64,000 bases of DNA from an uncultured Bacilli bacterium (GCA_934157235.1 CAKPHH010000001.1:434001-498000); one strand, 5' to 3'; numbered from the stretch's first letter, positions 35,518 to 43,300 are shown. Notes: generated by a model not told the origin, from the sequence alone. Numbers and translations: made by a program.

Positions 35518-37739
35518 TATATAATCTCCCCATATAAAATAGTCTTCTTAGACAAATATAAGTTTGAAATCATATTAAATGGTACATAAGAATAATATAA
35601 CTCTTTATTAGTCTCTTCTGTAATAATAAAAATCATATCTACACAAAGTAATATATCCTTATCAATTTTATCTAAATCTTTCTCTGAAATTTCAACCGCA
35701 AACCTATATCCCTTATTTTTAAATTCCTTAATCTGTGCTAAATTCTTACTCAAAATATCATACTTTATCGCAATAAGAATTCTTTCTTGTGAATAACTAT
35801 CATCAATATCTCTTAAAAGTGAATTAATCTTCTTAGGTTTCTTAAAGAAACTCTCTTTAAAATAATATAAGTATTTATAATTAACATTTTCTCTTTTAAT
35901 CATATTACTAAATATTCTAAAAGACATCATTTTTAATTGTAATTCATCTATATTTTCATTAACTATATTATTTTTTAAAGACTTCTCGATTGCATATTCA
36001 CTAAAAATTTTATCAAACTTAGCTTCACATTTAACATAAGTACTTTTAACTTTATTTTTTATAATAATCTCTTCACATAATAAGAAATCTGAAGAATTAA
36101 TATTATCTAAATAGTTATATAATATTTCTTTATATTTATTATAAACTTTAACTATTCTATTCTCGATATCTCCTCTAATATCTTCATTAATATTTTTTAA
36201 ATATGTATCTAAATCTGTAAGACCATTATCTAAAATATCATTAACAATCTGAAGATTTCTCTTAATTTCCGCTAAAATCATAGAACTATTTGAAATATTT
36301 ACTATTTTATAATTTTTAATCAAAGCCGCATTATATTTCATATTACCAGTTGTATAACTTTCTCCAAAGTATTTATCTTCAATATAAGTATCTGCTATTT
36401 TATTAACGATAGAAGTATAATAATTTGTTTGTTCCCCTGTACAAGATAATATTAATAATAATTCTTTTACTTCACTTTCAATAAGTAATAATCCTTTTCT
36501 TATAATATTATTTTCATTCTTTCCAATTATATTAACTTTCCTAGGATTATCAATTTCTAACTCTTCACAAAGAGGATCATCTTTAGAAACAGTTAAAACA
36601 TCATCAACTACTTTACTACTTATTATTACTGGTTCTTCTACAACCTCTTCTGAAGCAACTTCTTTTTCTTCAGTGACATTTTTATCTAAAACATCTTCTT
36701 CAACTGTAGTTGCAATTGTCTCAATATTATCATCACTAACCGAAACTTTAGAAATATCTGTATCACTATTATTCGAAGTCTCTGTATTAGTATCCTTAAC
36801 AGTATCGTTATTTTCATGAACTAAAGATTCACTAGGAGTATCAGGAACAGTCTTCATATTACACTTTAATTCTTCATTACCATTATCTCCATCAATAACA
36901 ATAGTACCTTCTATTTCATCTAATACTTCAATATCATCATCTGATACTTCATCATGTTTCTCCTTAGAAGTCTCTTCTAAATTCTTAACATCTAAAGTTA
37001 ACGAATCATCAACATCTACACTATTATCAGTAACATCCTCTACAGGAACATCAACATCATTTTCTGCAGAAACTTCTTCTTGTTTTTCTGTCTCTCGAGA
37101 TAAAACCTTTTCCTTAACACTTTCAAGTTCCTTCTTCAATCTTTCTAACTCATCATTATCAGTAACCTTAACTGTAGCTATAGGAATATCTTTAACTTCT
37201 TTAACTTCACTTGCAGTACTTTCAAATTCATCATCAAACTTAATCTTAATTATAAGTGTATATACTTCATATAACACAATAAAGAATCCTGGTAATAAAA
37301 ATACAAAGAAGAAAAACCATTTAGACATCATTAAATCAATAACGCCACCTAATTTATCATAACTCTTAACTGGTACGCCTAAAATAAACTCATCACTATA
37401 GTACTCTGAAGTATCCTCAGTCATAATATTCTTCTTTTCATAATCAACTTCTTTAATAACTGTCGATAAAATTCTAACCTTCTTTTGATCCTCTGTATTT
37501 GTATAAACAAAAATATTATCATTAGCTTTTAATTTACTAAAATCTTTCTTTTCAACAACAACTAAACTTCCGTTATCAAAGACATCACTTTTATTATCTT
37601 CAGAAATAGTAACATATAAATTACTACCTATATCTATAACTCCGTATTTGTTTCTACTCAAAAACAAAAAGCTTAGGAAAGAAATAAAACAAAAAAAGAT
37701 AACCAACAAAACTATGGCAATTTTTTTTACTATTTTCAC
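35517..37739 (-). CDS. Large membrane protein: inactive S26-like ectodomain plus long acidic cytosolic region
   Basis: A 740-residue protein, first gene of unit 1. Residues 1-165 repeat the plan of the 244-residue protein of unit 2: a helix at 7-28, a small outer S26-like domain lacking Ser and His catalytic motifs (GSLVVVEKKDFSKLKANDNI, then GVPVKSYDKLGGVID), and a second helix at about 141-165. A very acidic Asp/Glu/Val/Ser linker spans about 175-385 with a coiled-coil stretch (NDELERLKKELESVKEKVL). A unique helical domain follows to the end (YKYLYYFKESFFKKPKK within it). The start is GTG with GGTGAAA upstream. It may link the outer peptidase complex to the AAA+ ring inside. Confidence 0.75.
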   Translation of the reverse strand: MKIVKKIAIVLLVIFFCFISFLSFLFLSRNKYGVIDIGSNLYVTISEDNKSDVFDNGSLVVVEKKDFSKLKANDNIFVYTNTEDQKKVRILSTVIKEVDYEKKNIMTEDTSEYYSDEFILGVPVKSYDKLGGVIDLMMSKWFFFFVFLLPGFFIVLYEVYTLIIKIKFDDEFESTASEVKEVKDIPIATVKVTDNDELERLKKELESVKEKVLSRETEKQEEVSAENDVDVPVEDVTDNSVDVDDSLTLDVKNLEETSKEKHDEVSDDDIEVLDEIEGTIVIDGDNGNEELKCNMKTVPDTPSESLVHENNDTVKDTNTETSNNSDTDISKVSVSDDNIETIATTVEEDVLDKNVTEEKEVASEEVVEEPVIISSKVVDDVLTVSKDDPLCEELEIDNPRKVNIIGKNENNIIRKGLLLIESEVKELLLILSCTGEQTNYYTSIVNKIADTYIEDKYFGESYTTGNMKYNAALIKNYKIVNISNSSMILAEIKRNLQIVNDILDNGLTDLDTYLKNINEDIRGDIENRIVKVYNKYKEILYNYLDNINSSDFLLCEEIIIKNKVKSTYVKCEAKFDKIFSEYAIEKSLKNNIVNENIDELQLKMMSFRIFSNMIKRENVNYKYLYYFKESFFKKPKKINSLLRDIDDSYSQERILIAIKYDILSKNLAQIKEFKNKGYRFAVEISEKDLDKIDKDILLCVDMIFIITEETNKELYYSYVPFNMISNLYLSKKTILYGEII

Positions 37740-37783
37740 ACTTTCACCATCCCACTGTTTGACTATTCCATATTATCAAAATT

Positions 37784-37835
37784 AGTATAACATAAAAGAA
37801 AATAAAAGAAAACACATTTTTCGACTTAGAACGAT
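37784..37835 (-). promoter_or_regulatory. Unit 1 promoter with paired CG half-sites
   Basis: On the minus strand an extended -10 TGTTATACT (37792-37784) lacks a good -35 (TTTTCT at the right distance). Upstream, ATCGTTCTAAGTCGAAAAAT places two CG centres 10 bp apart (37832/37822). The proximal TCGAAA ends 26 bases before the TG of the -10. A weak -35 beside upstream half-sites suggests an activator. Confidence 0.62.
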
Positions 37836-37867
37836 AAAATAAGTTGAAAATAAATTCTCACATCTAA

Positions 37868-38012
37868 CTTTACACTTATCTTTTTAAATATTTTTAAATG
37901 CTTTACACTATAACTTACACTTTTTATTTCTTTTGTTGACATAGGTTTTAAAAATAGTATTTTAATAAAACTACGTATTTTAAAGAAAAAACAAAGTTTT
38001 TGACAAGTGTAA
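37868..38012. repeat. Four TTACACT motifs in the divergent intergenic region
   Basis: The 347-base gap between unit 1 and the plus-strand TasA-like gene holds TTACACT three times on the plus strand (starting 37870, 37903 and 37915) and once inverted (AAGTGTAA at 38005-38012). Two copies are 12 bp apart. They may be operators for either promoter, but the DNA is so AT-rich that chance must be considered. Confidence 0.4.
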
Positions 38013-38030
38013 ACCAACTTTATCAGTATA

Positions 38031-38060
38031 TTGACACAAAAATAGACATAACTGTATAAT
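38031..38060 (+). promoter_or_regulatory. Sigma-A promoter of the plus-strand TasA-like gene
   Basis: A consensus TTGACA at 38031-38036 and a consensus TATAAT at 38055-38060, separated by 18 bases, lie 26 bases before the ATG at 38087. AGGAAG at 38075-38080 is the ribosome site. This is the strongest housekeeping promoter seen in the window. Confidence 0.85.
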
Positions 38061-38086
38061 TAATGTAAAAGAATAGGAAGATTGTT

Positions 38087-38716
38087 ATGTTGAAAAAGTT
38101 TAAAATAGTATTATTTCTTTTCCTACTTCTAGTGTTTGTTTTAGATGTAACAACGACATATTCTAAATACACATCGGAAGCGATAGGAGAAGTAAAAACA
38201 AATATAGCTAAATGGCAAATACTTGTTAATGACAATGATATAACAAGTAATTATACTTCGACCATTGATTTTACCCCTGTCATTGAGGAAAACGTAAATG
38301 TTGCGGCAAATACCATGGCTCCTCAATCAAAAGGCTACTTTGATATTGAAATAAATCCCGAAAACGTCGGAACATCTTTTACATATACAATCGAACTATT
38401 GCCTTTAGAAAACAGTGACATAACAGATATCGTAATCACCGATTACGCAACAATCGATGAAAATACTGATTTAAATAACATAACAAAAAAAACCTACAAC
38501 AATAGTACTATTACAAATAATGTTTTATATGATAACACAATAACAAACTTCAAACATAAACCTTTCCGTATCAGATTATATTTCTGTTGGAAAGATGATG
38601 CTACTAATACTATGGATGATAATGCTGATACCATAATTGGTGAAAAAGCCGCCAATGGTGAAGAAATCAATTTCAAAATAAGTGCCAGTATTTCATTCAA
38701 TCAATATATAAGCTAA
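38087..38716 (+). CDS. TasA/camelysin-like exported protein, divergent from unit 1
   Basis: A 209-residue protein and one of only two convincing plus-strand genes here. A hydrophobic helix (residues 7-21) ends in DVTTTYSKYTSEAIGEVKTN, the SipW-type site, followed by IAKWQILVNDNDIT, which matches the start of many SipW-dependent proteins in Bacillota. GYFDIEINPENVGTSFTYTI is the usual F-x-I-x-N-x-x strand. The C-terminus ends in a short beta segment (FKISASISFNQYIS). A strong promoter with no CG half-sites drives it, and a good terminator follows, so it is expressed apart from the three units, possibly as a constitutive subunit. Its peptidase must be SipW from units 1 or 2. Confidence 0.82.
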   Translation: MLKKFKIVLFLFLLLVFVLDVTTTYSKYTSEAIGEVKTNIAKWQILVNDNDITSNYTSTIDFTPVIEENVNVAANTMAPQSKGYFDIEINPENVGTSFTYTIELLPLENSDITDIVITDYATIDENTDLNNITKKTYNNSTITNNVLYDNTITNFKHKPFRIRLYFCWKDDATNTMDDNADTIIGEKAANGEEINFKISASISFNQYIS

Positions 38717-38747
38717 AACAGATGACTTAGTCATCTGTTTAATTTTT
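38716..38747 (+). terminator. Terminator after the plus-strand TasA-like gene
   Basis: An 11-bp perfect hairpin (arms 38716-38726 and 38730-38740, loop TTA) is followed by AATTTTTTC on the plus strand. It may also stop the phosphatase transcript coming from the other side. Confidence 0.85.
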
Positions 38748-38762
38748 TCTAAGAGTAACAAA

Positions 38763-39434
38763 TTATATATCAAAATCATCATACTCTAAATCATCAAAAA
38801 TAATATTTTCAATACTAATTAGTTCACATTCTTCATTAAATATTAATTTAAAAACATCTGGAGAATTAATCCCTTTATCAAAAACAACTTTATCTTTGAA
38901 ACAAAAAGCTAATTCCTGATCATTTCGAACTTCTATTAGTTTACACCATTTTAGTAACAAAAACATCATCGCATAAGCATGAGAAAATATCGCAATTCTT
39001 TTACCCTTATTATTAGAAATAACCTCCATTAAAGCTTCATACATTCTTTTTCTAACATCTAACTGGCTTTCTCCATTAGGTGCCTTAAACATTGGATCTT
39101 CACATTGTTTTTTAAACAAGAAAGGTATCTTTTCATTTTCTTTTAAACCTGTTTTTCTCTCATCAAACCTATCATCGATATTAACTTTCAAGTTCTGCTT
39201 ATCAAGTAAATATTTAGCTGTTTGCAATGTCCTTACACAATTACTCGTATAAACAACATCCATATCTTGTAATTCTTTCTCATTACTTAATATCTCTGCC
39301 CTTTTTTCACCTTTAACACTCAAAATTATTTTTTCATTCTTAATTAAATACTCCTGATCAGTCCTATAACTTTCAATCATTGTATTATTATTAAATCTAA
39401 CTGAATGTCTTATTAAATATACAACTGTCTCCAT
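38763..39434 (-). CDS. Histidine phosphatase superfamily protein
   Basis: A 223-residue cytosolic protein of the phosphoglycerate-mutase-like superfamily. The catalytic region VVYLIRHSVRFNNN gives the RH(G/S) motif, YTSNCVRTLQTAKYLL the second-arginine region, and GESQLDVRKRMYEAL and IFSHAYAMM the later Glu/His pair. It could act on sugar phosphates or nucleotides; the substrate is unknown. A TTG at 39437 is possible, but the ATG at 39434, behind GGAGAGG, is preferred. The start lies inside the end of a frameshifted pseudogene. Confidence 0.8.
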   Translation of the reverse strand: METVVYLIRHSVRFNNNTMIESYRTDQEYLIKNEKIILSVKGEKRAEILSNEKELQDMDVVYTSNCVRTLQTAKYLLDKQNLKVNIDDRFDERKTGLKENEKIPFLFKKQCEDPMFKAPNGESQLDVRKRMYEALMEVISNNKGKRIAIFSHAYAMMFLLLKWCKLIEVRNDQELAFCFKDKVVFDKGINSPDVFKLIFNEECELISIENIIFDDLEYDDFDI

Positions 39435-39754
39435 CAAACCTCTCCTTCATAAAATCAGCTAAACTAACCTCAATCAAACTATATCCTTTATCTTCATACT
39501 TCAAACCAACTACTTTTAATTTATTAGGCTTAATTATCATTGAAGTATATCCATTCTCATAATTTCTTTTAGTTTTAATATTTTCAAATCAAAAGTTAAA
39601 TAAACATATAAAGCAATAGCTCCAAAAACCTCCGAAAAAAATACCTTTTCCTTTTGATCATCAATTAATTTAAAATTATCTCCATTTCCAGGAACAAGTC
39701 CCTTTTTACTTATAGACCTAAATTATTAACACTAGTAAAATGATAAGCCTTCAT
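39397..39754 (-). pseudogene. Frameshifted gene with YHFTS start
   Basis: This gap is a decayed gene. An ATG at 39754 behind GGTGAT and a TGTTATACT box reads MKAYHFTSVNNLGL and stops. A neighbouring frame continues ISKKGLVPGNGDNFKLIDDQ, KVFFSEVFGAIALYVYL. A third frame then gives NGYTSMIIKPNKLKVVGLKY to a TAG at 39397. Joined, these make a typical small protein of Bacillota gut genomes (YHFTS...GLVPxNGDNSKLI...KVFFSEG) of unknown function. At least two slips break it. The promoter is still visible, so decay is recent. Confidence 0.78.
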
Positions 39755-39780
39755 AGTATCACCAAACTAAGTATAACAGA

Positions 39781-39805
39781 AAAAGAGTTATTATAAAACT
39801 CTTTT
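39781..39805 (-). terminator. Terminator after the pseudopilin gene
   Basis: A 9-bp hairpin (arms 39781-39789 and 39797-39805, loop of 7) has T-runs on both sides. It lies 28 bases after the minus-strand pseudopilin stop. Confidence 0.7.
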
Positions 39806-39832
39806 TAGTTCATATACCAACGCCTATAAACA

Positions 39833-40654
39833 TTAAGCATTCTCTGATAAATAATTTACTCCTTGTTTAATTTTATCACTTGCTTTTATTGGTTGATGTA
39901 TTACTTCTTCATAAATATATTGTCCAGGATTATCACATTTATTGTAATTACTATCAACCTTATAAACATATTTAGGAACATTACACCCTATCCATATAGC
40001 ACTACTTCCACCAGTAGAAAACCATTCTTGCCAAGTTGGATATGCTGACTTATATTTAACTCCATCTATTGTAAATTCTACATCACTATACTCAAGTGTA
40101 AAACCAATTAATGTACATGCATTAGCGCCACTATCACTAGGGTAAGTTGCCGCAACACTTGCATTAGACATCGAAATTCTTCTTCGCCTTATAGAACTTT
40201 CTTCTAACTCTGAAGTAAATCCTACCTTTCCAGTATCAGTAAATGACATTTTATAAGTATATGTAGCCTGTGGATTACCATTAGTATCTACTTCCGACTT
40301 CTTCTCCCACTTAACATAGCCCCTTACATCTCTATCTTCCCAAGGAGATTTACCATTAGTTTTTACTAATTGTTGAGTAGCATTTTTAGTTGAATCAATC
40401 ATAAAATAATATATTCCATCTGGAACCTCTGAAATATATTGCCACTCATCATTCACAAGACATTGAACATCATCTGTAGAAATATTTTTCTTTATTTCAT
40501 CTAAGTAATTTTTCGCAACAGAAATAAATTCTTTCTTTTTAGTGTTATTAATCTTTTTTGTAATAGCTGGTACTACTACCGTTATTAAAGCACCAATAAT
40601 AATCAGTACTACTAATAACTGTATCACAGAAAATCCTTTTTTATTAACCTTCAT
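39833..40654 (-). CDS. Type IV pilin-like (pseudopilin) protein with unusual +5 residue
   Basis: A 273-residue protein starting MKVNKKGFSVIQLLVVLIII, a prepilin peptidase signal (KKG|F) with a class III pilin helix. The residue five positions after cleavage is Gln where nearly all pilins have Glu, which normally drives assembly with neighbours. The long head contains four Cys (VQCLVN, NACTLIG, IGCNVPK, NKCDNPG) and YSDVEFTIDGVKYKSAYPTW. No prepilin peptidase (PilD), assembly ATPase or PilC gene is in the window. AAGGAG precedes the ATG. It could depend on competence pilus machinery elsewhere or be a free membrane protein. Confidence 0.8.
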   Translation of the reverse strand: MKVNKKGFSVIQLLVVLIIIGALITVVVPAITKKINNTKKKEFISVAKNYLDEIKKNISTDDVQCLVNDEWQYISEVPDGIYYFMIDSTKNATQQLVKTNGKSPWEDRDVRGYVKWEKKSEVDTNGNPQATYTYKMSFTDTGKVGFTSELEESSIRRRRISMSNASVAATYPSDSGANACTLIGFTLEYSDVEFTIDGVKYKSAYPTWQEWFSTGGSSAIWIGCNVPKYVYKVDSNYNKCDNPGQYIYEEVIHQPIKASDKIKQGVNYLSENA

Positions 40655-40742
40655 AAACGACTCCTTCTACTATATAAAAATATCATATCATCACATCACT
40701 GAAATAAACAAATAAAACTTAATAATCAATGTAAAAAGCTGT

Positions 40743-41120
40743 CTAAAACTTTTCTATCACTTTAAAAATTTCAAAAACAACTTTAGATGAATCATTAAAC
40801 TCACTATCAATCTCCTTAAAGATTCTTATATGTTCCCTTCTATAATATTCAAGAGACTTATCTCCTTCTCCTTCTATAAAAGCAAGTTCTTCTGTCATGT
40901 TTTTAAACTCCGTCACAATAACTTCTACATTTTCAATTAAACAAGCCTCACTATCATCATCAAATAAAATAATACTTCTATCACCTACTTTAGGTAACTC
41001 TTCCCCTTCTAGAATATACTCTTTATATAAAGAAGTAGTAGCTCTCTTTTCTCCTTTTAAAACTAGTTTTACTAATTTATCATTATCAGTTCCAAACTTC
41101 CATCTCTCATAACTCTCCAT
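40743..41120 (-). CDS. ASCH domain protein
   Basis: A 125-residue protein matching single-domain ASCH proteins, a PUA-like fold thought to bind RNA or nucleosides; one member (YqfB) is an amidohydrolase for N4-acetylcytidine. Visible marks are ERWKFG at the start, LVLKGEKRATTSLY (the family GxKxxT segment), LPKVGDRSIILFDDDSEACL and EGEGDKSLEYYRREHIRIF. AGGTGAT precedes the ATG. It stands alone. Confidence 0.8.
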   Translation of the reverse strand: MESYERWKFGTDNDKLVKLVLKGEKRATTSLYKEYILEGEELPKVGDRSIILFDDDSEACLIENVEVIVTEFKNMTEELAFIEGEGDKSLEYYRREHIRIFKEIDSEFNDSSKVVFEIFKVIEKF

Positions 41121-41154
41121 AAAATATCACCTATAGAAATTATATCATATCAAA

Positions 41155-41179
41155 GAAAAAACTAATCCTTTAGATTAGT
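41155..41179 (-). terminator. Terminator after the collagen-like pseudogene
   Basis: A 7-bp hairpin (arms 41161-41167 and 41173-41179, loop of 5) is followed by TTTTTTC on the minus strand, 9 bases past the pseudogene stop. Confidence 0.7.
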
Positions 41180-41187
41180 ATTTCAAT

Positions 41188-41729
41188 TTATAACTTATAA
41201 CTTTTAAGAATAACATTAATCATCGAAAAAGAAATATTACCAGTATCATCTCCAATAATTTCTGTTCTAACTTCTAGATTACCTCCAATATAAATATCTG
41301 CAAAATTAACTTCTGAAAAATCCATATCACTAGTATTACCTTTATCAAGAACAAATTCCAAATCACTAATTTTTTCCAGTTGTTATGTTATATAAATAAA
41401 ACTTCCCACCTATATCATTAGTAACATCAGATATTCTACCACATAAAGTAATTTCAAAAACACTAGTTCTTGCTACTTTTATTTGATCACCAGAAATAGA
41501 TAAAATATCAGATTTTCCTGGGATAATTCTAGTTGTAGTAATTATTAAAGTACCCTCAGCATTAGAATCTTTAAAACTAGCAAAACAAACAACATCATAA
41601 GAAGTCAGACCTAATGAACCAGACCTTTCCCACCCTTAGGACCAAGTAAAGGACAAAAGCCTAATGAATATAATTTATTTTGTAATCTTTCTCTTCTAAA
41701 ATATCATCATAATTAATATCACAACTCAT
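41188..41729 (-). pseudogene. Broken collagen-like surface protein gene (BclA-type architecture)
   Basis: The roughly 690-base gap at 41.1-41.8 kb holds a dead gene. An ATG at 41729 behind AGGTGAT reads MSCDINYDDILEEKD and then stops. A shifted frame gives RLQNKLYSLGFCPLLGPKGG, the lead into a Gly-X-Y collagen tract, but the tract itself is missing. After another shift comes TSYDVVCFASFKDSNAEGTL, then ISGDQIKVARTSVFEITLCG. A final slip leads to ISDLEFVLDKGNTSDMDFSE and the end ILKSYKL. This is the architecture of exosporium-type collagen-like proteins with a C-terminal beta head. Loss of the repeat plus three slips make it non-functional. Confidence 0.78.
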
Positions 41730-41814
41730 AAAAATCACCTGTCATATTATATGAAGTACTTTATTTTCAACAATAATAAACAAAAAAACAAAGTCTAAGG
41801 CTTTATTTTTTACT

Positions 41815-42243
41815 TTAACAGTTCTCTAATATTTCTAAAGCTTTCTTATACTTTTCTTCTCGTATTAAAGCTTTTTCATCCACTCCATCAAGTCGACTAT
41901 TATCCATATTATGTTTAATATCCGCAATCTTTACTTTAACAGCCGCCCCATTAGTCTTTATTTCTCTAATATAATCCATATAATCTATATTCTTATCATA
42001 CGTTAATAGTTTTAATACATCAATAACTTCTTTGGGAAAATCTTTTTCTAAATCTTCAAAAGTAATATCTGTATCTTCAACTACATCATGTAAAAGAGCT
42101 GCTATACAAGTAATCTCATCATTCATTTGTTCAGCTACATGAATCGGATGATATATATAAGGAGTCCCAGCTTTATCAAATTGCCCCATATGAGCATTAT
42201 AAGCTATATTCATAGCCTTTCTTGTTAATTTGGTATTAATCAC
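41815..42243 (-). CDS. Small HD-domain protein (SpoT-like hydrolase)
   Basis: A 142-residue stand-alone HD phosphohydrolase of the RelA/SpoT hydrolase type. It shows AYNAHMGQFDKAGTPYIYHP then HVAEQM, CIAALLHDVVEDTDITFEDL (HD and ED motifs) and VKIADIKHNMDNSR. Small alarmone hydrolases (Mesh1-like) have this plan, but phage and metabolic homologues also exist. The frame extends into the radical SAM gene; the GTG at 42243 with GAGGAG 8 bases upstream is the best start, leaving an 8-base overlap and probable coupling. Confidence 0.82.
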   Translation of the reverse strand: MINTKLTRKAMNIAYNAHMGQFDKAGTPYIYHPIHVAEQMNDEITCIAALLHDVVEDTDITFEDLEKDFPKEVIDVLKLLTYDKNIDYMDYIREIKTNGAAVKVKIADIKHNMDNSRLDGVDEKALIREEKYKKALEILENC

Positions 42244-43300
42244 TACTACCACTCCTCTTTTGATATACCTTACTACAAAGAGCTTCTTTTCTAGTACCAA
42301 CTCCAGGAATTTTTATTTTCTCTAAATCATCATAAATACTATATATTGGTATACCATACTTCTTACACTCCTCAGGACTAAGTTCTTTAAAAGCTGGACA
42401 TGGTAATACCGTACCATCATACTTAATATCTAACTTTTCAAGTCCTGCATTACACTTATGGGTAGTATCACCTTGTAAAGGTATACCAACCCTAACTTTT
42501 CCAGTATAAATCTTACTAGCAAGAGCATCATTTAGTATTTTAAAAAACTCCCCTTTTTCTTCACTACTTAACTCTAATTCTTCTCTATTTTTTAACCCTC
42601 TACCTTGTGGTACAAAATTAAGTAAACTAATATTTTTAACAGCTGCTAGTTCCAATAGTTCTAATATATCTCCTATCTCCCTAAAATTAGGTTTCATCGG
42701 AATAAAGTGTACATCAACATCTAGTCCAACTAAAGTAGCATTAAGAAGTGATCTAAATAAAGCTTGTTGACTAAAACATCTTCTTCCCATCAAATAAGTA
42801 TCAGTCTCTTGTCCATATCCTTGCATATCAAACACAATCTTAGAAAGTCCTAACTCCTTATATCTCATAAGTTCTTCTCTTTCGATACAAGAAAAAATTG
42901 GGGGATTTAACAACTTCTCATAAAATCCCATCACAGCATCAATACTTCTTTCATCATCTTTATCAATAGTTGCTAATCTTTCTTTGCAATCTGCAATTAT
43001 TGCTTTCTTCTCATCTATTGTTAATGTTTTTCTCACTTTAACACCTGATGTAAAAATAATAGTTTTAATTCCCAAATCAGTACTATAAGAAACCATTCTA
43101 GCTAATTCCGGATGTAAAAATGGTTCTCCTCCAGATAAAGATAATTCTCCTATTCCACCAGTTTTCATAAAATAATCTATCACTCTTTTAAAATCATCAA
43201 ATTGAATAATAGTATTTTTAGACATATCAGAATTAGATGAACAAAATCTACAATTATTAGAACATTTATCAAGTATTTCAAAACATAAATCTTTAACCAT
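42236..43300 (-). CDS. Radical SAM protein with SPASM-like C-terminus
   Basis: A 354-residue enzyme. The [4Fe-4S] motif is CSNNCRFC (C-x3-C-x2-C) near residue 12, followed by LSLSGGEPFLHPEL. The C-terminal region HKCNAGLEKLDIKYDGTVLPCPAF, with further cysteines in EECKKYG and ALCSKVYQ, resembles a SPASM-type auxiliary cluster. Such proteins often modify peptides or act as anaerobic maturases, but no precursor peptide gene is apparent nearby. AGGTGGG precedes the ATG. It overlaps the HD gene by 8 bases. Confidence 0.82.
   Translation of the reverse strand: MVKDLCFEILDKCSNNCRFCSSNSDMSKNTIIQFDDFKRVIDYFMKTGGIGELSLSGGEPFLHPELARMVSYSTDLGIKTIIFTSGVKVRKTLTIDEKKAIIADCKERLATIDKDDERSIDAVMGFYEKLLNPPIFSCIEREELMRYKELGLSKIVFDMQGYGQETDTYLMGRRCFSQQALFRSLLNATLVGLDVDVHFIPMKPNFREIGDILELLELAAVKNISLLNFVPQGRGLKNREELELSSEEKGEFFKILNDALASKIYTGKVRVGIPLQGDTTHKCNAGLEKLDIKYDGTVLPCPAFKELSPEECKKYGIPIYSIYDDLEKIKIPGVGTRKEALCSKVYQKRSGSSD

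Noticed and set aside
38000..38026. Second TTGACA promoter upstream of the plus-strand TasA-like gene
   Set aside because: The only candidate -10 (TATCAG) is poor and the spacing is about 15 bases. The promoter at 38031-38060 is far better.
37826..38326. Several 60-70-codon minus-strand frames overlapping the divergent promoter and TasA-like gene
   Set aside because: They have no ribosome sites, overlap a convincing plus-strand gene or promoter, and show Ile/Phe/Ser-rich antisense composition.
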